From Henricia sp. BOLD:AAB3569 (Eukaryota > Echinodermata > Asteroidea > Spinulosida > Echinasteridae), in NCBI GenBank assembly GCA_037783545.1, contig JBBELK010000458.1, positions 248,001-312,000 on the forward strand: a DNA stretch of 64,000 bases, in the 5' to 3' direction. Both the position numbers and the translations under genes were made by a program. The notes beneath the pieces are model-generated. The model was not told the DNA's origin and ran no database searches. It worked only from the letters and a program-made list of their open reading frames with translations. This document shows, in pieces, positions 9,724 to 22,338 of this stretch (position 1 is the first letter of the stretch; the number at the start of each line of letters is the position of its first letter).

Positions 9724-12005
9724 TAGTATGCCGACACTGAGTTTTAGCTACATTCGACAATAACTCGTTCGGTTTGAACTGGAAACAGTTGAAATTTGCA
9801 GTATACGTTTGCGATGTAGATCTGTTTAAGCAGAAAAAATGCGAAGCTTGTCTGGAAATTCCTTCAGCTCCAAAATACCGATCATACCAGACGCAGTGTT
9901 CTCCGAAAGCGGGGTCTGTTTGTGCCAACAATTAGTGTGCCGGCACTGAGTTTTAGCTACATTCGACAATAACTCGGTCGGTTTGAACGGGAAACAGTTC
10001 AAATTTGCAGTATACGTTTGCGATGTAGTTCTGTTTAAGCAGAAAAAAATGCGAAGCTTGTCTGGAAATTCCTTCAGCTCCAAAACTGCGATCATACCAG
10101 ACGCAGTGTTCTGCGAAAGCGTGGTCTGTTTGTGCCAACAATTAGCATGCCGACACTGAGTTTTAGCTACATTCGACAATAACTCGTTCGGTTTGAACTG
10201 GAAACAGTTCAAATTTGCAGTATACGTTTGCGATGTAGATCTGTTTAAGCAGACAAAATGCGAAGCTTGTCTGGAAATTCCTTCAGCTCCAAAATTGCGA
10301 TCATACCAGACGCAGTGTTCTCCGAAAGCGGCGTCTGTTTGTGCCAACAATTAGTGTGCCGGCACTGAGTTTTAGCTACATTCGACAATAACTCGGCCGG
10401 TTTGAACAGGAAACAGTTCAAATTTGCAGTATACGTTTGCGATGTAGTTCTGTTTAAGCAGAAAAAATGCGAAGCTTGTCTGGAAATTCCTTCAGCTCCA
10501 AAATTGCGATCATACCAGACGCAGTGTTCTCCGAAAGCGGGGTCTGTTTGTGCCAACAATTAGTGTGCCGGCACTGAGTTTTAGCTACATTCGACAATAA
10601 CTCGGCCGGTTTGAACAGGAAACAGTTCAAATTTGCAGTATACGTTTGCGTTGTAGATCTGTTTAAGCAGAAAACATGCGAAGCTTGTCTGGAAATTCCT
10701 TCAGCTCCAAAATTGCGATCATACCAGACGCAGTGTTCTGCGAAAGCGTGGTCTGTTTGTGCCAACAATTAGCATGCCGACACTGAGTTTTAGCTACATT
10801 CGACAATAACTCGTTCGGTTTGAACTGGAAACAGTTCAAATTTGCAGTATACGTTTGCGATGTAGATCTGTTTAAGCAGACAAAATGCGAAGCTTGTCTG
10901 GAAATTCCTTCAGCTCCAAAATTGCGATCATACCAGACGCAGTGTTCTCCGAAAGCGGCGTCTGTTTGTGCCAACAATTAGTGTGCCGGCACTGAGTTTT
11001 AGCTACATTCGACAATAACTCGGCCGGTTTGAACAGGAAACAGTTCAAATTTGCAGTATACGTTTGCGATGTAGTTCTGTTTAAGCAGAAAAAATGCGAA
11101 GCTTGTCTGGAAATTCCTTCAGCTCCAAAATTGCGATCATACCAGACGCAGTGTTCTCCGAAAGCGGGGTCTGTTTGTGCCAACAATTAGTGTGCCGGCA
11201 CTGAGTTTTAGCTACATTCGACAATAACTCGGCCGGTTTGAACAGGAAACAGTTCAAATTTGCAGTATACGTTTGCGATGTAGTTCTGTTTAAGCAGAAA
11301 ACATGCGAAGCTTGTCTGGAAATTCCTTCAGCTCCAAAATTGCGATCATACCAGACGCAGTGTTCTCCGAAAGCGTGGTCTGTTTGTGCCAAACAATTAG
11401 TGTGCCGGCACTGAGTTTTAGTTACATTTGACAATAACTCGGTCGGTTTGAACGGGAAACAGTTCAAATTTGCAGTATACGTTTGCGATGTAGTTCTGTT
11501 TAAGCAGAACAAATGCGAAGCTTGTCTGGAAATTCTTTCAGCTCCAAACTTTCGATCATACTAGACGCAGTGTTCTCCGAAAGCGGGGTCTGTTTGTGCC
11601 AACAATTAGTGTGCCGGCACTGAGTTTTAGCTACATTCGACAATAACTCGGTCGGTTTGAACAGGAAACAGTTCAAATTTGCAGTATACGTTTGCGTTGT
11701 AGATCTGTTTAAGCAGAAAACATGCGAAGCTTGTCTGGAAATTCCTTCAGCTCCAAAATTGCGATCATACCAGACGCAGTGTTCTCCGAAAGCGGCGTCT
11801 GTTTGTGCCAACAATTAGTGTGCCGGCACTGAGTTTTAGTTACATTTGACAATAACTCGGTCGGTTTGAACGGGAAACAGTTCAAATTTGCAGTATACGT
11901 TTGCGATGTAGTTCTGTTTAAGCAGAAAAAATGCGAAGCTTGTCTGGAAATTCCTTCAGCTCCAAAATTGCGATCATACCAGACGCAGTGTTCTCCGAAA
12001 GCAAT
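9724..12005. repeat. HOR block 3, 11 monomers, 2282 bp
   Basis: Order f, b-like (9933, seven A and AACTGCG), p, i, o-like (10561), p, i, j, k, l, e. The p-i-o-p-i-j-k-l-e-f-a-b-c string from 10143 matches 23385 onward at a constant offset of 13,242. Confidence 0.87.
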
Positions 12006-15000
12006 TAGTATGCCGACACTGAGTTTTAGCTACATTCGACAATAACTCGTTCGGTTTGAACTGGAAACAGTTGAAATTTGCAGTATACGTTTGCGATGTA
12101 GATCTGTTTAAGCAGAAAAAATGCGAAGCTTGTCTGGAAATTCCTTCAGCTCCAAAATACCGATCATACCAGACGCAGTCTTCTCCGAAAGCGGGGTCTG
12201 TTTGTACCAACAATTAGTGTGCCGGCACTGAGTTTTAGCTACATTCGACAATAACTCGGTCGGTTTGAACTGGAAACAGTTCAAATTTGCAGTATACGTT
12301 TGCGTTGTAGATCTGTTTAAGCAGAAAACATGCGAAGCTTGTCTGGAAATTCCTTCAGCTCCAAAATTGCGATCATACCAGACGCAGTGTTCTGCGAAAG
12401 CGTGGTCTGTTTGTGCCAACAATTAGCATGCCGACACTGAGTTTTAGCTACATTCGACAATAACTCGGTCGGTTTGAACGGGAAACAGTTCAAATTTGCA
12501 GTATACGTTTGCGATGTAGTTCTGTTTAAGCAGAAAAAATGCGAAGCTTGTCTGGAAATTCCTTCAGCTCCAAAATTGCGATCATACCAGACGCAGTGTT
12601 CTGCGAAAGCGTGGTCTGTTTGTGCCAACAATTAGCATGCCGACACTGAGTTTTAGCTACATTCGACAATAACTCGTTCGGTTTGAACTGGAAACAGTTG
12701 AAATTTGCAGTATACGTTTGCGTTGTAGATCTGTTTAAGCAGAAAACATGCGAAGCTTGTCTGGAAATTCCTTCAGCTCCAAAATTGCGATCATACCAGA
12801 CGCAGTGTTCTGCGAAAGCGTGGTCTGTTTGTGCCAACAATTAGCATGCCGACACTGAGTTTTAGCTACATTCGACAATAACTCGGTCGGTTTGAACGGG
12901 AAACAGTTCAAATTTGCAGTATACGTTTGCGATGTAGTTCTGTTTAAGCAGAAAAAATGCAAAGCTTGTCTGGAAATTCCTTCAGCTCCAAAATTGCGAT
13001 CATACCAGACGCAGTGTTCTGCGAAAGCGTGGTCTGTTTGTGCCAACAATTAGCATGCCGACACTGAGTTTTAGCTACATTCGACAATAACTCGTTCGGT
13101 TTGAACTGGAAACAGTTGAAATTTGCAGTATACGTTTGCGTTGTAGATCTGTTTAAGCAGAAAACATGCAAAGCTTGTCTGGAAATTCCTTCAGCTCCAA
13201 AATTGCGATCATACCAGACGCAGTGTTCTGCGAAAGCGTGGTCTGTTTGTGCCAACAATTAGCATGCCGACACTGAGTTTTAGCTACATTCGACAATAAC
13301 TCGGTCGGTTTGAACAGGAAACAGTTCAAATGTGCAGTATACGTTTGCGATGTAGATCTGTTTAAGCAGACAAAATGCGAAGCTTGTCTGGAAATTCCTT
13401 CAGCTCCAAACTTCCGATCATACCAGACGCAGTGTTCTCCGAAAGCAGCGTCTGTTTGTGCCAACAATTAGTTTGCCGGCACTGAGTTCTAGTTACATTT
13501 GACAATAACTCGGTCGGTTTGAACAGGAAACAGTTCAAATTTGCAGTATACGTTTGCGTTGTAGATCTGTTTAAGCAGAAAACATGCGAAGCTTGTCTGG
13601 AAATTCCTTCAGCTCCAAAATTGCGATCATACCAGACGCAGTGTTCTCCGAAAGCGTGGTCTGTTTGTGCCAAACAATTAGTGTGCCGGCACTGAGTTTT
13701 AGTTACATTTGACAATAACTCGGTCGGTTTGAACGGGAAACAGTTCAAATTTGCAGTATACGTTTGCGATGTAGATCTGTTTAAGCAGACAAAATGCGAA
13801 GCTTGTCTGGAAATTCCTTCAGCTCCAAAATTGCGATCATACCAGACGCAGTGTTCTCCGAAAGCGGGGTCTGTTTGTGCCAACAATTAGTGTGCCGGCA
13901 CTGAGTTTTAGCTACATTCGACAATAACTCGGTCGGTTTGAACAGGAAACAGTTCAAATTTGCAGTATACGTTTGCGTTGTAGATCTGTTTAAGCAGAAA
14001 ACATGCGAAGCTTGTCTGGAAATTCCTTCAGCACCAAAATTGCGATCATACCAGACGCAGTGTTCTCCGAAAGCGGCGTCTGTTTGTGCCAACAATTAGT
14101 GTGCCGGCACTGAGTTTTAGTTACATTTGACAATAACTCGGTCGGTTTGAACGGGAAACAGTTCAAATTTGCAGTATACGTTTGCGATGTAGTTCTGTTT
14201 AAGCAGCAAAAATGCGAAGCTTGTCTGGAAATTCCTTCAGCTCCAAAATTTCGATCATACCAGACGCAGTGTTCTCCGAAAGCGGTGTCTGTTTGTGCCA
14301 ACAATTAGTGTGCCGGCACTGAGTTTTAGCTACATTCGACAATAACTCGGTCGGTTTGAACAGGAAACAGTTCAAATTTGCAGTATACGTTTGCGATGTA
14401 GTTCTGTTTAAGCAGAAAAAATGCAAAGCTTGTCTGGAAATTCCTTCAGCTCCAAAATTGCGAAAGCGGCGTCTGTTTGTGCCAACAATTAGTGTGCCGG
14501 CACTGAGTTTTAGCTACATTCGACAATAACTCGGTCGGTTTGAACAGGAAACAGTTCAAATTTGCAGTATACGTTTGCGTTGTAGATCTGTTTAAGCAGA
14601 AAACATGCGAAGCTTGTCTGGAAATTCCTTCAGCTCCAAAATTGCGATCATACCAGACGCAGTGTTCTGCGAAAGCGTGGTCTGTTTGTGCCAACAATTA
14701 GCATGCCGACACTGAGTTTTAGCTACATTCGACAATAACTCGTTCGGTTTGAACTGGAAACAGTTCAAATTTGCAGTATACGTTTGCGATGTAGATCTGT
14801 TTAAGCAGACAAAATGCGAAGCTTGTCTGGAAATTCCTTCAGCTCCAAAATTGCGATCATACCAGACGCAGTGTTCTCCGAAAGCGGGGTCTGTTTGTGC
14901 CAACAATTAGTGTGCCGGCACTGAGTTTTAGCTACATTCGACAATAACTCGGCCGGTTTGAACAGGAAACAGTTCAAATTTGCAGTATACGTTTGCGATG

Positions 15001-15725
15001 TAGTTCTGTTTAAGCAGAAAACATGCGAAGCTTGTCTGGAAATTCCTTCAGCTCCAAAATTGCGATCATACCAGACGCAGTGTTCTCCGAAAGCGTGGTC
15101 TGTTTGTGCCAAACAATTAGTGTGCCGGCACTGAGTTTTAGTTACATTTGACAATAACTCGGTCGGTTTGAACGGGAAACAGTTCAAATTTGCAGTATAC
15201 GTTTGCGATGTAGTTCTGTTTAAGCAGAACAAATGCGAAGCTTGTCTGGAAATTCTTTCAGCTCCAAAATTTCGATCATACTAGACGCAGTGTTCTCCGA
15301 AAGCGGGGTCTGTTTGTGCCAACAATTAGTGTGCCGGCACTGAGTTTTAGCTACATTCGACAATAACTCGGTCGGTTTGAACAGGAAACAGTTCAAATTT
15401 GCAGTATACGTTTGCGTTGTAGATCTGTTTAAGCAGAAAACATGCGAAGCTTGTCTGGAAATTCCTTCAGCTCCAAAATTGCGATCATACCAGACGCAGT
15501 GTTCTCCGAAAGCGGCGTCTGTTTGTGCCAACAATTAGTGTGCCGGCACTGAGTTTTAGTTACATTTGACAATAACTCGGTCGGTTTGAACGGGAAACAG
15601 TTCAAATTTGCAGTATACGTTTGCGATGTAGTTCTGTTTAAGCAGAAAAAATGCGAAGCTTGTCTGGAAATTCCTTCAGCTCCAAAATTGCGATCATACC
15701 AGACGCAGTGTTCTCCGAAAGCAAT
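12006..15725. repeat. HOR block 4, 18 monomers, 3720 bp
   Basis: Order f a b c b c d g h l m n o p j k l e. The b-c pair is doubled (12424-12841 and 12842-13259). The m at 14097, n at 14306 and o at 14490 follow the reference order. The n copy has ATGCAAAGC in place of ATGCGAAGC. Confidence 0.87.
12424..13259. repeat. Tandem duplication of a 2-monomer unit (b c), 418 bp x 2
   Basis: Units 12424-12841 and 12842-13259. The homologous string at 25666-26083 has a single b-c pair, so this copy gained one. Both members of the second unit carry G-to-A in ATGCGAAGC (12961 and 13170). Confidence 0.88.
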
Positions 15726-16542
15726 TAGTATGCCGACACTGAGTTTTAGCTACATTCGACAATAACTCGTTCGGTTTGAACTGGAAACAGTTGAAATTTG
15801 CAGTATACGTTTGCGATGTAGATCTGTTTAAGCAGAAAAAATGCGAAGCTTGTCTGGAAATTCCTTCAGCTCCAAAATACCGATCATACCAGACGCAGTC
15901 TTCTCCGAAAGCGGGGTCTGTTTGTACCAACAATTAGTGTGCCGGCACTGAGTTTTAGCTACATTCGACAATAACTCGGTCGGTTTGAACTGGAAACAGT
16001 TCAAATTTGCAGTATACGTTTGCGTTGTAGATCTGTTTAAGCAGAAAACATGCGAAGCTTGTCTGGAAATTCCTTCAGCTCCAAAATTGCGATCATACCA
16101 GACGCAGTGTTCTGCGAAAGCGTGGTCTGTTTGTGCCAACAATTAGCATGCCGACACTGAGTTTTAGCTACATTCGACAATAACTCGGTCGGTTTGAACT
16201 GGAAACAGTTCAAATTTGCAGTATACGTTTGCGTTGTAGATCTGTTTAAGCAGAAAACATGCGAAGCTTGTCTGGAAATTCCTTCAGCTCCAAAATTGCG
16301 ATCATACCAGACGCAGTGTTCTGCGAAAGCGTGGTCTGTTTGTGCCAACAATTAGCATGCCGACACTGAGTTTTAGCTACATTCGACAATAACTCGGTCG
16401 GTTTGAACAGGAAACAGTTCAAATGTGCAGTATACGTTTGCGATGTAGATCTGTTTAAGCAGACAAAATGCGAAGCTTGTCTGGAAATTCCTTCAGCTCC
16501 AAACTTCCGATCATACCAGACGCAGTGTTCTCCGAAAGCAAT
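15726..16542. repeat. HOR block 5, 4 monomers, 817 bp
   Basis: Order f, a, a-like with CAT head (16144), then a type d body (16353) carrying the 19-bp truncation. It is the only truncated copy with AAATGTG and CTTCC, so it is a d/e hybrid. Confidence 0.87.
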
Positions 16543-19500
16543 TAGTATGCCGACACTGAGTTTTAGCTACATTCGACAATAACTCGTTCGGTTTGAACTG
16601 GAAACAGTTCAAATTTGCAGTATACGTTTGCGTTGTAGATCTGTTTAAGCAGAAAACATGCGAAGCTTGTCTGGAAATTCCTTCAGCTCCAAAATTGCGA
16701 TCATACCAGACGCAGTGTTCTGCGAAAGCGGCGTCTGTTTGTGCCAACAATTAGTGTGCCGGCACTGAGTTTTAGCTACATTTGACAATAACTCGGTCGG
16801 TTTGAACAGGAAACAGTTCAAATTTGCAGTATACGTTTGCGATGTAGTTCTGTTTAAGCAGAACAAATGCGAAGCTTGTCTGGAAATTCCTTCAGCTCCA
16901 AAATTGAGATCATACCAGACGCAGTGTTCTCCGAAAGCGTGGTCTGTTTGTGCCAAACAATTAGTGTGCCGGCACTGAGTTTTAGTTACATTTGACAATA
17001 ACTCGGTCGGTTTGAACGGGAAACAGTTCAAATTTGCAGTATACGTTTGCGATGTAGATCTGTTTAAGCAGACAAAATGCGAAGCTTGTCTAGAAATTCC
17101 TTCAGCTCCAAACTTTCGATCATACCAGACGCAGTGTTCTCCGAAAGCGGGGTCTGTTTGTGCCAACAATTAGTGTGCCGGCACTGAGTTTTAGCTACAT
17201 TCGACAATAACTCGGCCGGTTTGAACAGGAAACAGTTCAAATTTGCAGTATACGTTTGCGATGTAGTTCTGTTTAAGCAGAAAAAATGCGAAGCTTGTCT
17301 GGAAATTCCTTCAGCTCCAAAATTGCGATCATACCAGACGCAGTGTTCTCCGAAAGCGGGGTCTGTTTGTGCCAACAATTAGTGTGCCGTCACTGAGTTT
17401 TAGCTACATTCGACAATAACTCGGCCGGTTTGAACAGGAAACAGTTCAAATTTGCAGTATACGTTTGCGATGTAGTTCTGTTTAAGCAGAAAACATGCGA
17501 AGCTTGTCTGGAAATTCCTTCAGCTCCAAAATTGCGATCATACCAGACGCAGTGTTCTCCGAAAGCGTGGTCTGTTTGTGCCAAACAATTAGTGTGCCGG
17601 CACTGAGTTTTAGTTACATTTGACAATAACTCGGTCGGTTTGAACGGGAAACAGTTCAAATTTGCAGTATACGTTTGCGATGTAGTTCTGTTTAAGCAGA
17701 ACAAATGCGAAGCTTGTCTGGAAATTCTTTCAGCTCCAAAATTTCGATCATACTAGACGCAGTGTTCTCCGAAAGCGGGGTCTGTTTGTGCCAACAATTA
17801 GTGTGCCGGCACTGAGTTTTAGCTACATTCGACAATAACTCGGTCGGTTTGAACAGGAAACAGTTCAAATTTGCAGTATACGTTTGCGTTGTAGATCTGT
17901 TTAAGCAGAAAACATGCGAAGCTTGTCTGGAAATTCCTTCAGCACCAAAATTGCGATCATACCAGACGCAGTGTTCTCCGAAAGCGGCGTCTGTTTGTGC
18001 CAACAATTAGTGTGCCGGCACTGAGTTTTAGTTACATTTGACAATAACTCGGTCGGTTTGAACGGGAAACAGTTCAAATTTGCAGTATACGTTTGCGATG
18101 TAGTTCTGTTTAAGCAGCAAAAATGCGAAGCTTGTCTGGAAATTCCTTCAGCTCCAAAATTTCGATCATACCAGACGCAGTGTTCTCCGAAAGCGGTGTC
18201 TGTTTGTGCCAACAATTAGTGTGCCGGCACTGAGTTTTAGCTACATTCGACAATAACTCGGTCGGTTTGAACAGGAAACAGTTCAAATTTGCAGTATACG
18301 TTTGCGATGTAGTTCTGTTTAAGCAGAAAAAATGCGAAGCTTGTCTGGAAATTCCTTCAGCTCCAAAATTGCGAAAGCGGCGTCTGTTTGTGCCAACAAT
18401 TAGTGTGCCGGCACTGAGTTTTAGCTACATTCGACAATAACTCGGTCGGTTTGAACAGGAAACAGTTCAAATTTGCAGTATACGTTTGCGTTGTAGATCT
18501 GTTTAAGCAGAAAACATGCGAAGCTTGTCTGGAAATTCCTTCAGCTCCAAACTTTCGATCATACCAGACGCAGTGTTCTCCGAAAGCGGGGTCTGTTTGT
18601 GCCAACAATTAGTGTGCCGGCACTGAGTTTTAGCTACATTCGACAATAACTCGGCCGGTTTGAACAGGAAACAGTTCAAATTTGCAGTATACGTTTGCGA
18701 TGTAGTTCTGTTTAAGCAGAAAAAATGCGAAGCTTGTCTGGAAATTCCTTCAGCTCCAAAATTGCGATCATACCAGACGCAGTGTTCTCCGAAAGCGGGG
18801 TCTGTTTTGTGCCAACAATTAGTGTGCCGGCACTGAGTTTTAGCTACATTCGACAATAACTCGGCCGGTTTGAACAGGAAACAGTTCAAATTTGCAGTAT
18901 ACGTTTGCGATGTAGTTCTGTTTAAGCAGAAAACATGCGAAGCTTGTCTGGAAATTCCTTCAGCTCCAAAATTGCGATCATACCAGACGCAGTGTTCTCC
19001 GAAAGCGGGGTCTGTTTGTGCCAACAATTAGTGTGCCGGCACTGAGTTTTAGCTACATTCGACAATAACTCGGCCGGTTTGAACAGGAAACAGTTCAAAT
19101 TTGCAGTATACGTTTGCGATGTAGTTCTGTTTAAGCAGAAAACATGCGAAGCTTGTCTGGAAATTCCTTCAGCTCCAAAATTGCGATCATACCAGACGCA
19201 GTGTTCTCCGAAAGCGTGGTCTGTTTGTGCCAAACAATTAGTGTGCCGGCACTGAGTTTTAGTTACATTTGACAATAACTCGGTCGGTTTGAACGGGAAA
19301 CAGTTCAAATTTGCAGTATACGTTTGCGATGTAGTTCTGTTTAAGCAGAACAAATGCGAAGCTTGTCTGGAAATTCTTTCAGCTCCAAAATTTCGATCAT
19401 ACTAGACGCAATGTTCTCCGAAAGCGGGGTCTGTTTGTGCCAACAATTAGTGTGCCGGCACTGAGTTTTAGCTACATTCGACAATAACTCGGTCGGTTTG

Positions 19501-19846
19501 AACAGGAAACAGTTCAAATTTGCAGTATACGTTTGCGTTGTAGATCTGTTTAAGCAGAAAACATGCGAAGCTTGTCTGGAAATTCCTTCAGCTCCAAAAT
19601 TGCGATCATACCAGACGCAGTGTTCTCCGAAAGCGGCGTCTGTTTGTGCCAACAATTAGTGTGCCGGCACTGAGTTTTAGTTACATTTGACAATAACTCG
19701 GTCGGTTTGAACGGGAAACAGTTCAAATTTGCAGTATACGTTTGCGATGTAGTTCTGTTTAAGCAGAAACAATGCGAAGCTTGTCTGGAAATTCCTTCAG
19801 CTCCAAAATTGCGATCATACCAGACGCAGTGTTCTCCGAAAGCAAT
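16543..19846. repeat. HOR block 6, 16 monomers, 3304 bp
   Basis: Begins with a hybrid (TAT head, GTTCGG, TTCAAA, GTTGTAGATC, GGCG tail), then q h i j k l m n o i j j k l e. From q (16752) on it repeats block 2 at an offset of 10,123 bp, including the TTGAGATC, GTCACTG, extra-T and GACGCAATG markers. Confidence 0.87.
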
Positions 19847-21520
19847 TAGTATGCCGACACTGAGTTTTAGCTACATTCGACAATAACTCGTTCGGTTTGA
19901 ACTGGAAACAGTTGAAATTTGCAGTATACGTTTGCGATGTAGATCTGTTTAAGCAGAAAAAATGCGAAGCTTGTCTGGAAATTCCTTCAGCTCCAAAATA
20001 CCGATCATACCAGACGCAGTGTTCTCCGAAAGCGGGGTCTGTTTGTGCCAACAATTAGTGTGCCGGCACTGAGTTTTAGCTACATTCGACAATAACTCGG
20101 CCGGTTTGAACAGGAAACAGTTCAAATTTGCAGTAAACGTTTGCGATGTAGTTCTGTTTAAGCAGAAAACATGCGAAGCTTGTCTGGAAATTCCTTCAGC
20201 TCCAAAATTGCGATCATACCAGACGCAGTGTTCTCCGAAAGCGTGGTCTGTTTGTGCCAAACAATTAGTGTGCCGGCACTGAGTTTTAGTTACATTTCAC
20301 AATAACTCGGTCGGTTTGAACGGGAAACAGTTCAAATTTGCAGTATACGTTTGCGATGTAGTTCTGTTTAAGCAGAACAAATGCGAAGCTTGTCTGGAAA
20401 TTCTTTCAGCTCCAACATTTCGATCATACTAGACGCAGTGTTCTCCGAAAGCGGGGTCTGTTTGTGCCAACAATTAGTGTGCCGGCACTGAGTTTTAGCT
20501 ACATTCGACAATAACTCGGTCGGTTTGAACAGGAAACAGTTCAAATTTGCAGTATACGTTTGCGTTGTAGATCTGTTTAAGCAGAAAACATGCGAAGCTT
20601 GTCTGGAAATTCCTTCAGCTCCAAAATTGCGATCATACCAGACGCAGTGTTCTGCGAAAGCGTGGTCTGTTTGTGCCAACAATTAGCATGCCGACACTGA
20701 GTTTTAGCTACATTCGACAATAACTCGTTCGGTTTGAACTGGAAACAGTTGAAATTTGCAGTATACGTTTGCGATGTAGATCTGTTTAAGCAGAAAAAAT
20801 GCGAAGCTTGTCTGGAAATTCCTTCAGCTCCAAAATACCGATCATACCAGACGCAGTGTTCTCCGAAAGCGGGGTCTGTTTGTGCCAACAATTAGTGTGC
20901 CGGCACTGAGTTTTAGCTACATTCGACAATAACTCGGCCGGTTTGAACAGGAAACAGTTCAAATTTGCAGTAAACGTTTGCGATGTAGTTCTGTTTAAGC
21001 AGAAAACATGCGAAGCTTGTCTGGAAATTCCTTCAGCTCCAAAATTGCGATCATACCAGACGCAGTGTTCTCCGAAAGCGTGGTCTGTTTGTGCCAAACA
21101 ATTAGTGTGCCGGCACTGAGTTTTAGTTACATTTCACAATAACTCGGTCGGTTTGAACGGGAAACAGTTCAAATTTGCAGTATACGTTTGCGATGTAGTT
21201 CTGTTTAAGCAGAACAAATGCGAAGCTTGTCTGGAAATTCTTTCAGCTCCAAAATTTCGATCATACTAGACGCAGTGTTCTCCGAAAGCGGGGTCTGTTT
21301 GTGCCAACAATTAGTGTGCCGGCACTGAGTTTTAGCTACATTCGACAATAACTCGGTCGGTTTGAACAGGAAACAGTTCAAATTTGCAGTATACGTTTGC
21401 GTTGTAGATCTGTTTAAGCAGAAAACATGCGAAGCTTGTCTGGAAATTCCTTCAGCTCCAAAATTGCGATCATACCAGACGCAGTGTTCTGCGAAAGCGT
21501 GGTCTGTTTGTGCCAACAAT
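19847..21520. repeat. Tandem duplication of a 4-monomer unit (f j k o), 837 bp x 2
   Basis: Units 19847-20683 and 20684-21520 share GCAGTAAACG and ATTTCACAAT. They differ at 20416 (CCAACATTTCG versus CCAAAATTTCG) and in the f head (TAT versus CAT), the latter marking the junction. Homologous blocks at 44632 and 39319 have one unit only. Confidence 0.9.
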
Positions 21521-22338
21521 TAGCATGCCGACACTGAGTTTTAGCTACATTCGACAATAACTCGTTCGGTTTGAACTGGAAACAGTTCCAATTTGCAGTA
21601 TACGTTTGCGATGTAGATCTGTTTAAGCAGACAAAATGCGAAGCTTGTCTGGAAATTCCTTCAGCTCCAAACTTTCGATCATACCAGACGCAGTGTTCTC
21701 CGAAAGCGTGGTCTGTTTGTGCCAAACAATTAGTGTGCCGGCACTGAGTTTTAGTTACATTTGACAATAACTCGGTCGGTTTGAACGGGAAACAGTTCAA
21801 ATTTGCAGTATACGTTTGCGATGTAGTTCTGTTTAAGCAGAACAAATGCGAAGCTTGTCTGGAAATTCTTTCAGCTCCAAAATTTCGATCATACTAGACG
21901 CAGTGTTCTCCGAAAGCGGGGTCTGTTTGTGCCAACAATTAGTGTGCCGGCACTGAGTTTTAGCTACATTCGACAATAACTCGGTCGGTTTGAACAGGAA
22001 ACAGTTCAAATTTGCAGTATACGTTTGCGTTGTAGATCTGTTTAAGCAGAAAATATGCGAAGCTTGTCTGGAAATTCCTTTAGCTCCAAAATTGCGATCA
22101 TACCAGACGCAGTGTTCTCCGAAAGCGGCGTCTGTTTGTGCCAACAATTAGTGTGCCGGCACTGAGTTTTAGTTACATTTGACAATAACTCGGTCGGTTT
22201 GAACGGGAAACAGTTCAAATTTGCAGTATACGTTTGCGATGTAGTTCTGTTTAAGCAGAAAAAATGCGAAGCTTGTCTGGAAATTCCTTCAGCTCCAAAA
22301 TTGCGATCATACCAGACGCAGTGTTCTCCGAAAGCAAT
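19847..22338. repeat. HOR block 7, 12 monomers, 2492 bp
   Basis: Order f j k o f j k o p k l e. The j copies at 20056 and 20893 read GCAGTAAACG and the k copies at 20266 and 21103 read ATTTCACAAT. The p at 21521 reads CAGTTCCAA. The l at 21940 reads AAAATA with CTTTAGC, where the tract C has become T. Confidence 0.87.
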
